A stretch of DNA of 64,000 nt from Salvia splendens (taxonomy: Eukaryota; Streptophyta; Magnoliopsida; Lamiales; Lamiaceae). A program made the position numbers and the translations under genes. A model generated the notes under the pieces. That model ran no database searches. It saw only the letters and a list, made by a program, of their open reading frames with translations, and was not told where the DNA came from. Positions 22,954 to 35,322 of the stretch are shown here, one piece after another. The stretch is from contig NC_056034.1 in assembly GCF_004379255.2 (NCBI RefSeq), forward strand, positions 5,582,501 through 5,646,500, given 5' to 3'. Within the stretch, counting starts at the first letter, position 1, and every line of letters begins with the position of its first letter.

Positions 22954-25900
22954 TCAGTCTGAATCTTTACCGGAACCAGAAGATGAGTCCCCGTTGGAAT
23001 AATCATCCCCATTCAGAGAATTTGATGGGATGTCTTGACTGTTGTCATCGGAAGTGCTGGTTTGGGTTTTTCCAGGCCGTGGTCGAATGTTGGGACCCAT
23101 TGGGAAAGGAACCTGCATTAACAATAGGCAAAGATAAATTACATTTCATATTATTGGCACCCCTTCAACAAGCAATGACCGCATAAGCAAGGACCAGGGA
23201 TTAACATATATGGAGAAATAACACTTGAAGAGATGACATGACGTTTCTGATTCATCTATCAGATACACAAAACATACCTGATCTCCGGCATTCGGACCAT
23301 CTGTATGGAAAAGTATAGGTCGACATCTTTTGTCTTCATTCATCAAGCTTGAATTCTGAAAGTGAGCAATAAGGGCAGCCTTGCCCTGGATTCGAGCATA
23401 TGCTAAAGATGCCACTTTTTCACTATTAAACTTCTCCCACTTCTTTCCATTGAAACTCTGAGAAAAAATAAAGAACTCAGTATAGTCAATTCAATACCAG
23501 ATATATAGAAAATGAGGAATATCGTGTATACCTGATAAAAATGCACTATAAGTGTAGGATCAGTCATGTTTATAAAAGCATATCCCACATTGCATTTGTT
23601 CTGCAAGAAGGAGAAACACGTTATGATCAAAACAATGTCATTCATAAAAAGGAAAACAAGTTACAGGGTAAAATAAAACTTACCTTAAAATCAATAGGTA
23701 AGTAAATGAAATCATAAGTTCCTCTGTGACGTTCATCAATTGCAGCAAGAAGCATCTTCGACGTGTACCTATTAATACAGCCACAAATGAACATTAAATA
23801 ATTAGGAGTTCAGAAAAAGAAAAACCCAAGCTTTTAAGATAGTAGCTATGAATCCCCATAGTAAAGATCATGACAAAAATTAAGTACATAAGTGACGTGC
23901 ATGCACAATTCCATTATCTATATAACCTATTTGGTACTATACAAATCACTGCACCATTCATATAAGAGTTACAGCTTGTATATGAATAAGGAACTCAAGA
24001 AATTACTGGACAACTACTTACTTGTTAGGAATGTTCTTTATCATAAGTGTAGTCCGCTTATCATCTCCACGTGCAATTCTCTCTAAATCAAGCTCAAACT
24101 GCTTTTTATTGTCAGGTTGACTTGAATTGCAATCATTTCTACGTGTCCTGGTTCGTTCATTAGGAGAATCAAATGAACTCATCACAGGAAGCATTTGGCC
24201 TCTTGCAGGAAAAATCATGCACCTCTGGTGATGGGGATGCAGTCCAATATTTTTGGAAGGCATTTGTAAGTCCACACAATTTCCGCCGGGGCGCGGGAAG
24301 ATGTTATGAGGGACATATTCCAATGGATGTGGGGAATTACCAGACATTCTCATGTTCCCAAGCGAACCAGGGTGGAATACAGAAGCAGCATCAGGCGACT
24401 CCCCTGCGTACATATTCCGCCTGTCCCATAGAGAAGGATTGACAGAAGGTGCTGATCCCACATGATGGCTATTTATAGATAGAAGTGGATTCATCATATG
24501 AGATGGTGCTCGAGGTACAGCATGCATCTGTGAAGGATGAGCAGCACCAATGCCATTAACAAAAGACGGCGAGTTAGGCCATAAAACAGCCTGAGGTTGT
24601 TGTGGATGATGGGAATTACTCCACATGTACTGACGCCCGGGAGGAGGACAGCTCCCGTTTCCAGAGGTACCAAAAACTGAAGAGAACGTAATTCACAGTT
24701 AACAGTTGGCACAAATGAATAAGAAAAAAGATGCATTAAAAGATAAGGGAAACCAAAACCCGGTCGTTGTTACCTTCATTTAACTCGATTGACTGTCCAT
24801 TAGGGGTAATTCTACGGAACTGATGGCCATCACTTATTTCTGGAGGACGGATATTAACATTTGCAGCTATATTACTTGGAGAACCGAAGAGAGGCCCATT
24901 TGCTAAACCATCATGATATTCAGGAAGAGAATGCGGATGAAGATTCGACTGGCTCTGGAGCTCATATTTTGGGTGGTTGTGTGGATGGCCAGATTCAACA
25001 ATGTTGGATTGGTTTCCAGATTCAACTCTTATTAGAGATGGTAAGCTGTTAGGTACACTAGATGATACACCATGTTGTAGCACATCATCCAGGAGAGGAC
25101 CAATATGACCTCCATTTGTCGAGAGAGGGCCATGAATTGCATTCTCTGTACCAGAGAATGTCCCCCCCAGCGAAAGCGATCCTGCTATTAGAAAATATAA
25201 ATATAAATATGAATATAAATTACTCCATATACTTATGAACCATGTCATGAATTGTAAGTGAATGCAAAGAACATGAATTATCCGAAATTGAGAAATAAAA
25301 TTACCAGAAAATCCACTTGATAGGTTATTCAAAGGGCTATGCTGCAACAGAAAACCAGATTCTTCCTGCTCCAGGAATCTATACATGGGACACAATAAGC
25401 TGTTAGTCGATTCATTAAAAGATAAAAGTGATTGTTTGTAAGATTGATTTAAAAAAGGAAGCTCATTAAGGAAGCACATGGAGATAATGGATGTGATAGC
25501 GGAAATGTATAATGGAGATTTGAAGTAACGCACCTTTGGGAGCCACCAAGTCGACCTCGTTCAAGCTTAATCTGCTTTCCGGAAATGTCACTCCGGTTCA
25601 ATGCACGAAGTGCAGATTCTGCAGCTCTGACATCATAAAATTCTACATATTTGTGATAAGACATGCCCGGAGAATCACGAATCTGCAAGCAGAGAAATAG
25701 GTAATGCTCAATACGAATGTGAACTAGACATTATTCAATTAAGCTGCATTTGAGCTTTACCTCCTTGGCATCACCATAGACACCAAATATTTCACGGAGT
25801 TCATCATTTGAAACAGAAGAATCAAGGTTGAAAACCACAAGGGTACCCTGGTTTACATCCTTTTCTGATGGATTCTCCTGGAACAGATATATAGCAAGAT

Positions 25901-28218
25901 AATACTTCAGAACATATCTATTTAAATTTCACATACGTAAAGGGAAAAACAACAGGATTAAAGCAGGGTTGGAAAAGGCACATTTCCAGAAAACCACCTT
26001 CGGAATTGAGAAATGTATATCAAGTTTCCGACGCCTCAATGACTTATTCTGAAGAGCTTTCATTGCATTGCAGGCAGCTCTTATATCATAATATGAGATC
26101 ATAACAAATCCCCTATGCTTGCATGCTGTATACAGGGTGCGGATGTCTCCGTATTGCTGCAATACCAGTTTTGACAGCAAGAATTCACCAGTAAGAAAAC
26201 GACCAGAAAAATCTTGAAACACAAATGAAATACTGACAGGTGATACCACTTACCTCAAAAAGTGTTCTCAATTCAGAGTCTTCAACGTTGCTATTTATAT
26301 TTCTGACAAAGAGTGTCCTAGAAGGATGCTCACCAAAAGGGTGTTCCCCGCCGTTGGATCCCAGCTGATTGTTAGAATTGAAATCACAAAGTTCAGGATT
26401 TCTTTGCAAGAAGCTATCTTCTCCAAGTTCCAATCCTCCAACACTGCTAAAGAGGTCTAGATCTTCCACGTCTTCCACGTTATTAGATCTCATAACACTG
26501 CCAAACCCATCAGTCACACCAGAAAGCAAGTCATCGTCATCTGGTAGAAGATTACCAATAGTTTGAGCCTCAAGTTCTTCTAGCGATTCAAAAACTTCCT
26601 CTTCCTCATAATGGGAGGAAGCAGCAGCAGCAAAGGAGTGACCATACGGGCCATTGTTAGATGACAATTTTACTGCAAGATAACAACAGATTCATGGTTT
26701 TTATCATTGATTTGGCAGGTGCTTGGATGATGAATGGACAGCTTAAGAATTAACACAACTATGAGAAAAGAGAGTACATACAGTTTCTACTAAATAAATC
26801 CGACATTGAACTTGAGAAAAGGCCATTTTCATACTGAGCACCGGTGAGGTTTATTTTATCTCCATCAAAACAATATGGCACAGGCTCTATGTTCGAATTA
26901 GTTCTAGAACCCAGATCATGATCAACAGCACTCGGCAAGGAGCGGCTGACAGCTCCAATAAGATGATTTCCCAACGAAAGGTTAACATGTCGACCACGGC
27001 TGAGATAATAGTCAGGAAGAGCAAAACCATTTCCCGTATGTGAATCCAATGGGATTTTATTTTCATATGGTGACGAAGCAACGCCTTCAGGTCTTAGCAT
27101 CCCATCTAGTTTGAAACCTGAAAAGAGTATAAACAAGTTTCAGAAGACCTCACCAAGACCTGTGGCTATATAATATAAATAATAACATCAAGACAAGTGT
27201 TATAATCTGTACATAACCATTTTCGAAATGTTACAGTACTTAGATACATTTGACTTTTCATCCCAACCACAAAAGCATCGTCACTTTTATTTAGCATCAA
27301 TTTCACAATAGTTTAATTCACTTCAAGTAAGACTCCTAACTTGCACAAACATATTGAATAGAGATTTAGTGGATATAGCACAATAATGCATGCCTCTGAA
27401 TTTACACATATATATAACCATCGTAGACTCATTGTATGAAATAAACTTAACATTGAAGGTTAGTGAAGTGCTAACTTAACCACATGTAAAACCACCTTGA
27501 TATCAAAGAAAATTGGCAAAAACAATCTACTAACGAGGAGATTTTGTACTCCTATTAACTATTAAGAAATGCCTGCCACCACGAATGGATACCTACAGCA
27601 GTCGTAGTGCACAAGCTAGTCTTAGAGCAATGATAACATAAAAAACTACGAGTGATTAAATGTAACAGTATTAACAATTATTGATAAAAGCTGATAGATT
27701 TCAGTTTCCTACAATAAAGTTACCAAATATGACAAGAATATCAGAAATTTAGCTTTTATAGAACAAATTGAGGCCATGCTGTAAGATAAATTTTATCAGT
27801 AAGCACAAAAGTAATTTGCATCCATTTCCCGCCTACTCTATTTTCCATTTTTTAAGATGAATATCAGTACTGGATTGGAAACCTTACAAGAAACATGAAC
27901 CTTCATACAACTCTATATAACAATATCATGAACACTCACCGGCATAACCACTCATTTGGTCCATCTTCTTTATACCAACCTGTTTCTGCAAATTAAAGAG
28001 GTAAGAAATAATGTATAATCAATCACATAGCAAGCAAAAGCATGTACGATGTTTTTCTGAAGATGGAGATGACAGTTACACACAATATACCACCAGATTG
28101 TAGACCTATAATTCTGAAGTTCTCTTATTAAATATTGTATGTGCAATCATACCTCATCAGACAAGTACACCTCCTCTGAAAAGAAGGATGAAGGAGAAAA
28201 ACCCCTAGAGTTCATCAT
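22954..28218 (-). CDS. Mei2-like RNA-binding protein (973 aa)
   Basis: Fourteen coding exons on the minus strand: 28218-28153, 27985-27940, 27117-26782, 26672-26254, 26156-25998, 25877-25761, 25682-25534, 25378-25305, 25181-24774, 24676-24022, 23768-23684, 23600-23532, 23457-23278, 23112-22954. All junctions are GT-AG and the phases sum to 2922 nt. Three RRMs are present: RRM1 about 267-340 (SRTLFVRNINSNVEDSEL), RRM2 about 353-425 (GTLVVFNLDSSVSNDEL), and the Mei2-specific C-terminal RRM about 800-900 (RTTLMIKNIPNKYTSK, then NKCNVGYAFINM and FNGKKWEKFNSEK). The N-terminal blocks SSSMSDLFSR and ESLEELEAQTIGNLLPDDDDLL are typical of plant AML1-type proteins, which act in meiosis and vegetative growth by RNA binding. 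The start is ATG-ATG. The three codons before it read PSE, matching the second to fourth residues of Arabidopsis AML1-type proteins, so the ancestral start may have been lost. Confidence 0.94.
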
Positions 28219-29300
28219 TTCAGAAGGCTTGGTTAATCCTTTTAGAATAAATCAACCCTTAGCCTCCAACAATCACAAAAAATCAGTTCTTGTTGAAGTT
28301 TAGAGGATATAGCTTCAGAAAGAAACTGCACGGACAATTGGGACAAGGTTAACACCCGAAGAAAGAGAACATGGAAAACCAGACACATGAGCAACAGCTT
28401 GACAAGCAAGGCGAGAAATCACAAACAAAGACAAATGATCTAGTAGTTATAGTCCAACACGAAATGTAAGTGTCTAGCTAATCAAAATTTAAGTTAAAAG
28501 TAGAGCTGTTTCATTTGATATATAGGTTGCCAATAAATTGTGCCAATCTACCTATAATTCAACAAAATTCACATTGTAACAGCTGCATTTAAGATCTCAC
28601 AACTTAAAAGGTAATTAATTGATGACAAAACGATAACTCAAAATTTTCACCAGACAAAACTCCAACCACAAATAGAATTCTCGAATTGTGCAGATCGAAG
28701 AAAAGCAAAAGTCTGCAACAATTCAAACTTGAAATCACCAGAGAGCGAGAGAGACGAAGGCAAACCCTTCCCACATCAAAATTCAGGTGATTAAACCAAA
28801 ATTCAACACCGGATCACACAGTACAGAGCCTTGGGGAGCAAAAATACTATCTTTGGTCTAAAAACACAAATTTCCCCTTAAGATCAAACGAAAGCCAGCT
28901 CAAATTTCAAAAAAATAAACAAAAGTCACCTGTGAGATTACAGCAGCATATCTCAGAAGTCGGAACGAAAACAAAGATAATACTGAAACTAAAAACACAG
29001 AAACGAGCAGAAGGAAGAGGAGAAGGATTTTAAGAAGGCTATAGCAATTGAAGGAGAGAAACCGAAGGGAGAATCATCTCGGAATTTAAGAATGACAGGG
29101 AAACGGAATAATTTGCGGCAAAAGGCAAGGGTAAGGGAGATTGGAGAAGAGATCTAGGTATCTGTGCCGTGCAAATAACCTCCTCCAAAGCTTCGTCGAT
29201 GCCTTTCTCTCTCTTCATATTTTCCTTGTTTTCCCTACATTGCACGTTAATCACATGTACTATCATCTATGCTCTCTCTTTCTCTCTCTTGTTTGAATAA
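28219..29300 (-). promoter_or_regulatory. 5' leader and promoter of the Mei2-like gene
   Basis: A leader intron is plausible from the donor CTCACAG/GTGACT at 28929 to the acceptor CGTGCAG at 28326. That leaves a short untranslated exon (28325-28219) before the start codon and a first exon in the pyrimidine-rich zone around 28930-29260 (minus strand). A CT microsatellite lies at about 29272-29290. This is inference from splice consensus only. Confidence 0.4.
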
Positions 29301-29727
29301 TTTCTCTATAAAATATGCATATGAATTCTCCCTCTGTCCTGTGTCAGACCCAATCGGCGTTTTCCTGCTCGCTTTTTCTCTAAGCTTTAGACCGGAGATT
29401 CCGTCACGTTCCGGCGAGGCACGGCGGAGATCCTATCCTGATCTCCTCCGCGCGCTCTCGAGCACGGAAAATTATGACACTGAATTTCAGGATAAATTCA
29501 AACTGTAAAACAGAGAAAAAGGGGAAAGGTTAGAGAGAGAAGGAAATTAAAGATCGGTTTTTATCATTTTATGGATGATTTGAATAGCGATTGAGAATGC
29601 AAGAAACCAACAAGAAAAATTAAAATAAATCTTAAATTAATTCATCTTCTTTCATGTATTTACCCATTTTCCTGCTCTCCTAATAAAGAAAAATGAAATC
29701 TGTAATATTTGTTTCATTTTAAACATA
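29301..29727. other. Upstream spacer of the Mei2-like gene
   Basis: No gene seen; a GC-richer block around 29390-29470 may be promoter-proximal. Confidence 0.4.
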
Positions 29728-29729
29728 TA

Positions 29730-30253
29730 CTCGGTCCGTAAAAAAATGTCTCATTTTTTTATTTGTAATGTTCCAATTTAAAGTCTTTTTCATTTTAGAT
29801 AAATACACCACGTCATTTAACTAAAACTCATTACCCTTAAATTAGTATTACTACTATAAAATTAATATATTACTCCATCAGTTCGCATTCGCGAATAGGA
29901 GTCTTATTTCTCTGGCATGAGTTTTTAGAATATTAATAAAGTGGGCTGGAAAAATGTTAGTGAAATATAAGTTTCACTTGTATTAAGAAGTATTGGCTTT
30001 AAATGATACTATGTGAGTATAATGAATTGGTGGAACGGAAAACCTTATAATCATTTATAGTAATAATGAACTGGGACTCGTATTCGCATATGGATCGAAA
30101 TAGAAAACAGAACTCCTATTGCGGATGGAGGGAATACTATAAAAGTATGGTCCACAATCCATTACCTCAACTCCCTATTTTACTTCTCAAATTCAATAAT
30201 TTTCTAAAATCCTTACAGAATTAAAATGAGACTATAAATGGATGACGGGAAAG
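29730..30253. mobile_element. Stowaway-type MITE split by another MITE
   Basis: TA flanks at 29728-29729 and 30254-30255. The left end CTCGGTCCGT...TGTCTCATTTT matches the inverted right end CTTTCCCGTC...AGTCTCATTTT. Without the inner MITE (29873-30134) and one TA, its own length is about 260 bp, normal for this group. Confidence 0.75.
29873..30134. mobile_element. Stowaway-type MITE inside a MITE (262 bp)
   Basis: TA flanks at 29871-29872 and 30135-30136. Ends are CTCCATCAGTTCGCATTCGC and inverted GCGGATGGAGGGAA. Confidence 0.82.
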
Positions 30254-30255
30254 TA

Positions 30256-30771
30256 GTATTAAACTGGGTTTTATCCTCTACCGCGCACTCTTTTTACACC
30301 GGACAATTCATCAATCATATTTCAGATTGAAACTCGATTGTCATTTGTCATGTGTTTGAATGGCTATCATCTAAAAAAAGAAAGTTATTGAAGTATTTAT
30401 CCATTTTACGACACTTGTAGTCTTAAAGGAGTTTGTCATATTCTGTAACTATGTAATTATATTGATTGTTATGAGTAAAAGATATGTTAGATTTTGTAAA
30501 TCATTAAATACCTTAGTATGTTTCGTGTAGACTAATGAAATTTTTAATTTTTTTTGTCGCGATGAGTAAACAATTAATTGTGAGATGTCAAGCACCTGAA
30601 AACCAAATTTACTTAATTTAATCTGATATTTATTATCCGTTAGATAAGCAAGTGCAACAATGGCAATAAAATCTTGATAAAGTGTACCCTAAATTTGCTC
30701 AAATATTCAACATAAAACATAGTAGTACTCTTTATTCTAAATAGGGAAAGATTAACATAAGTGAGACACAA
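30256..30771. other. AT-rich spacer, no gene seen
   Basis: No coding or element signal recognised. Confidence 0.5.
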
Positions 30772-30781
30772 ATAAAAATTT

Positions 30782-31172
30782 GAATATTGACATCTAATAT
30801 CATGGAATTTTCAAGAAGTTGGGTTTTTCCCACGAACTTTGAAATTGACAAATAATATCACGAACTTTACCTCGAGTTTGTTATTTCCCACCAATAAAAA
30901 AATTCCAACTATATTAATAGATTGAAGAACAAATTTGGAGGATGTGCTTCAAGAAAAACTATTCTCAAAGATTGAAAATCTTGAAACTCTCTAAGTTGTT
31001 TTCGAGAAATTACGAAAAAAAATCCGTATCATGATATTATTTGCCGGAATTTTTTTATTGGTGAGAAATAACAAACTCGAGGTAAAATTCGTGATATTAT
31101 TTGTCAATTTCAAAGTTTGTGGGAAAACCCCAACTTTTTTAAAGTTCCATGATATTAGGTGCCAAATATCCC
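30782..31172. mobile_element. Mutator-like hairpin MITE (about 391 bp)
   Basis: Inverted arms of about 120-130 bp (about 30782-30910 and 31045-31172) are roughly 90 percent identical by eye and surround a spacer of about 130 bp. Shared words include CTAATATCATGGAA, TTTGAAATTGACAAATAATA and CCTCGAGTTTGTTATTTC. A 9-10-bp flank duplication (ATAAAAATTT at 30772-30781 and 31173-31182) and long arms fit a Mutator-superfamily non-autonomous element. Transcription through it would give a long hairpin RNA. Confidence 0.82.
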
Positions 31173-31182
31173 ATAAAAATTT

Positions 31183-32497
31183 GTTCAAAAACATGTTTTA
31201 AGTTGTGATGGCTCAAAATTTGTTAAAATGTTATGAGTAATAGATAATACAGTAATATTTTAAAATGTTTAATCTCATGACAAATTTTAACCGCCAAATG
31301 TAAGGATATTTTCCGTTTTATTTATATATCGGAATTTGGTATTTTAAGAACGGCTAATGACAATAAATAGCATACTGTTAAGTTTTTTTGCTTATTTGCA
31401 AATAATTTCATGGTATAAATAAACGCTACGCCTACGATAATTACCTAAGTGGGGATCAATATTTTTAAATGGCTGCAGCAAGTGGACCATGGTCGACCAA
31501 ATTTTAAGTACTTCATCAAAATTTTGGGACCCGATTTTTATTGCATTATTATCATTTTCCTATAATTTCGTTATTGATTGCATCTCTCTTCTATACAATC
31601 CAAACAATTTATGAAGGAGTAATTTTCAAGTCAATAAGATGATTTAAGTTTACAATTTATATTCCATAAGTATAACTTGTTACGGCAGTATATTTACATT
31701 ATATTTCACTATAAATGGCAAGGATGGTAGATAAAATATAAAGAAAAAAAAGAGAGATAAAAGTTTGATTGTGAAAATGATCAGTTTTCATTATTGCAGA
31801 GGAGCGAAATGTCGAGATTAGTAGTGGATTTTCATTATTATCGTTTGGACGCTTTTGGTGCGGTAGGTGTCAATATTATTCTAATCTCAAAATTATCTGC
31901 CAGATAATCATTAATTTATTCTTATCTGCTTTTCTAACTTTTCTTTCTCAACTATCACAATTAATTTGGGAAACTGTAAAAATGCCCTCACACGCTCAAA
32001 CATATTCATTCAATAATTAAAATTTAAAATAGGGTGATTTGATTATAATAAACAATATTTTCGCTTTTCTTTTTATTTTAGTTTCTATACACAAATACTA
32101 GTACTATATACACTTTGTATTTTTCTTAGTATTTTTCATTGAGTGGAAACATATTTTTCTTAGTTACGATACGGGTTTAAAAAATGTAAAGAAAAATGAG
32201 TTGAATAAGTTAGTAGAATATGTGTCTCACTTATATATATTAGTTTTATTATAAAATGTGAGTGGAATAAGTTGGTGGAATGTGGAACTACTTATCATTT
32301 ATAGTAAAAGTGAAATATAACTCTTATTGTGGGACAGACCGAAACAGGAAAATAGGACTCTTATTACGGACGGAGGGAATACTCTTCATCTACTCATTAA
32401 AAGCTCATTTTGTTATTTCAAATATTCGTCATTATGTGTTTCCTTTCAATTTTTTAATATAGTATTTAGTAAGTAGTATTACTATTCTCTTATACTA
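31183..32497. other. AT-rich spacer with a decayed Stowaway end
   Basis: No gene seen. A Stowaway-type right end (ATTACGGACGGAGGGAA, then TA) closes at 32379, preceded by family-typical ACTTATCATTTATAGTAAAAG sequence. The left end near 32110 is too diverged to place. Confidence 0.5.
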
Positions 32498-32637
32498 CTT
32501 CCGTCCATAAAAAATATACCAATTTTACCATATTTAGGTATCCACCAAAACTAGATCAATTCTAAATATGAAAAGTGTTAAACAAATATTACTAACCATA
32601 CACATCATTCTAAGTATGGACCTAACAATTCCTCTAA

Positions 32638-34344
32638 GGCCACTCGCAATGGGGCGCCCGATGGCGTCCATTATCCTCGGGCGCAGACGATGCCCACATT
32701 GTGGGTGGCCGCCATCGTCCGCGCCCTACGTCCGCGGCCGATGCATAGGGCGCGCCCTACGTCGCGGACGATGGCCTATCGTCCGCACCATCGTCCGCGC
32801 CATTGTGGGATCGGCGGACGATGGCGCGGACGATAGGACATCGTACGCGCCATCGGGCGCCCCATTGCGGGATCGTCGAACGATGGTTGCGGACGATGGC
32901 ACGCGTTTTCGATGGCTATTTAAACCTCATTTCTCATTCACTTGTTCGTACGAACATCGCACCTCTCTCATTTCGCTCATCTGTCACATTTCTACATCTC
33001 TCAAATACCAAAATGAACCATGACGATGACGCCACTAGTTTTAGCTCCTCGGAGTCGGGTAGTTCGACCTCGGCCACCTCGGAAGCCTTAGATGCAGTCG
33101 TTGAAGAGGCCATGGCGGAATGCTTAGCCCAACTGCAGCGCGATGCGGCGGCGGCGGCGGAGCAGATCCACAAGCCTATTCGACGTCGGAGGTCTGTCCG
33201 ACGCGACCACGCGGCAGCTCACGAACGTCTGATGGCAGACTATTTTGCTGATCAACCACGGTGGGGACAGACTGTTTTCCGCCGTCGGTTTAGAATGTCG
33301 CGTTACATTTTTCTCAGCATTGTCCGGACGTTATCATCACGTGATGAATACTTCACGTATCGGGAAGACAGCATCGGCTGACCCGGCCTTACACAGTTGC
33401 AAAAGTGCACGGCTGCACTCCGTCAATTGGCCTACAACTCCACGGCGGACATTTTCGACAAGTACCTCCACGTCGGGGAGACAACAGGCCGGGAGTGTGT
33501 GAAGAGATTTTGTAGGGGAGTTGTGGAGGCCTACGGCGACACATATTTGCACAAGCCGACTGCCGCTGATTGCCAGGGCCAGATGAAGATGCATGAGACG
33601 GCGCACGGCTTTCCTGGGATGCTAAGGAGCATCGACTGTATGCAATGGCAGTGGAAGAATTGTCCGACGGCGTGGAGAGGCCAATTCACAAGTGGATACA
33701 AGGGCAGCCACCCGACGATGATCCTCGAAGCCGTAGCTGACCATCGACTCTGGATCTGGCATGCTTACTTCGGCGTAGCCGGGTCGAACAACGACATTAA
33801 CGGCGTGGAGAGGCCAATTCACAAGTGGGCAATTGTGAAGGGGCCGGCTCGTCTCTGGTTCAAGGAAGTCATCGCCGATGTCATGTATGCGTGCATAATC
33901 ATGCATAACATGATAGTCGAGCATGAGGGTGGGAGCATCACCGACTGGAACGATGATAACGGTGCATCTAGCTCGTCCAGCATGGCGACCAAGCCCCCCG
34001 CTAGAGAATTACCGTCGTGCTTCAATGAGGTTCTAGCTAGACAGGCCTCAATGCGCAACCAACAAGACCATGTTCAGCTCATGAACGACATGATTGGAGA
34101 AATGTGGGCCCATAACCGTCGTCACTGAGTTTGCGTATTTTTCAAATTCATATTGTAATGTATTGATTTCTATAAATGAAATGAAGTTTTTTCCCATTTT
34201 TTGTTGTTATTTAAATATTCAAATAAAATGAAAATTCATAGGGCGCGCCTTAGAGCACGCCTTAGGGCGCCACATTGCAGGTGGGGGGTAGGAAGATAAA
34301 ACTGATGACGTGGCACACCTTAGGCCGCCCCATTGCTAATGGCC
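32638..34344 (+). mobile_element. PIF/Harbinger element with transposase remnant (1707 bp)
   Basis: Inverted ends GGCCACTCGCAATGGGGCG and GGCCATTAGCAATGGGGCG (right end, reverse complement) are flanked by TAA at 32635-32637 and 34345-34347. The left subterminal 250 bp are a dense array of GGCGCGGACGATGG-type words. The interior carries a broken transposase gene. Only one Harbinger protein is seen; the usual Myb-like partner gene is absent. Confidence 0.93.
33013..34128 (+). pseudogene. PIF/Harbinger transposase pseudogene (DDE_Tnp_4-like)
   Basis: Starts at ATG 33013 (MNHDDDATSF) and runs in one frame to 34128, broken by a single TGA at 33379-33381. Family relatives usually have an arginine there (GRPGL), so a CGA to TGA change at a CpG is the likely cause. 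After the stop come the HVGETTGREC and KRFCRGVVEA helix region and the first catalytic Asp in RSIDCMQWQWKNCP. The usual stretch after GSNNDIN, which carries the second Asp (YYLADGIYP-type) and the Glu (RKDVERAFGVLQ-type), is missing. In its place are about 29 bp copied from 133 bp upstream, followed by KGPARLW and ACIIMHNMIVEHE. It is inactive on three counts and could only move in trans. Confidence 0.92.
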
Positions 34345-34527
34345 TAACACAACTTCCATCATTTTTTCTCTCATTCTCTCTTATTTTACTAATTGCGCAT
34401 TAAAACTCCTGTCATTTATAACTTTGTCTATTTTTTATGGACAAAGATAGTATTCAATTACTTCTCTTTATTATTAAATTATAAATTAATTTATAAGATC
34501 GGGACTGAGGGTTTTTATAGCGATCAA

Positions 34528-34888
34528 CCTCTATCCATCATGTCCCTTAACTATTCATCCTGCACCACTTTTTGCTCTCATTATTCATGAGTTTCATTGT
34601 TTCATTTCCACTATTAACAAAAAAAAAAGTTTTAATACTAATAGAACTTCATTAAAAAAAATTCAAAAATTACATTACCAATTCTTAAAAATTTGCTAGA
34701 GAATGAAGCCTCTATCCACCATGCCCCTTAACTATTCACCCTGCACTACTTTTTGCTCCCTTCATTATTCATGAATTTCATTGTTTCATTTCTACAATTA
34801 ACAAAAAAAAAAATTAATACTAATAGAACTTCATTAAAAAAACCAAAAAATTACATTACCAATTCTTAAAAATTTGCTAGAGAATGAA
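34528..34888. repeat. Tandem duplication, 181-bp period
   Basis: Two copies (34528-34708 and 34709-34888) begin CCTCTATCCA and end TTGCTAGAGAATGAA. They are close in sequence with a few substitutions and differences in the length of A-runs. Confidence 0.88.
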
Positions 34889-35320
34889 AATTTGGTGTGA
34901 TTTTTTTTATATAAATGACGTATTTATAAATAATTTTGGGATGAATTGGAAGATAAAAAACATGAAAAATAAGTCAAAAAACGACAATAAACAATAGTAT
35001 ACGGGGGGAAATGATATTTTTTTCCAATTTCACCGTTTTTTAAAAAACAATTATAATGGCTAAATAGGACGCTCACTCGCGGCCCGACGAGAGGATGACA
35101 ACGTGCGTTGTGAGCGGACCACGTCGACAGGGCGCGTCGGCCCGACAGAACGAGCGGCTCGTTGGGACAAGAGTTCTGCAGCGGCAGCTCGTTGCTATCT
35201 CATCCTAACTGAATGGGACAGCACACTAACGAGGCTTACTGTTGCGGGTGCTCTGAGACTCCAATAACTTTTAATACTCACATTCTTGCATACTCCATTA
35301 AAACTTGTGTCCATCACAAA
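34889..35320. other. Spacer with a probable MITE end
   Basis: A GC-rich block at about 35060-35260 ends GCGGGTGCTCTGAG, resembling the right end of the local PIF-type MITEs. The matching left end was not found. It may be one element with the 181-bp tandem duplication. Confidence 0.4.
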
Positions 35321-35322
35321 TA

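Larger units (their letters stand above)
32498..34450. mobile_element. Stowaway-type MITE split by a PIF/Harbinger element
   Basis: TA flanks at 32496-32497 and 34451-34452. The left end CTTCCGTCCATAAAAAATA matches the inverted right end CTATCTTTGTCCATAAAAAATA. Removing the PIF/Harbinger element (32638-34344) and one TAA restores a MITE of about 243 bp. Confidence 0.78.

Noticed and set aside
29039..29508. Short frames upstream of the Mei2-like gene
   Set aside because: They sit in the promoter and leader and are pyrimidine-rich low-complexity translations.
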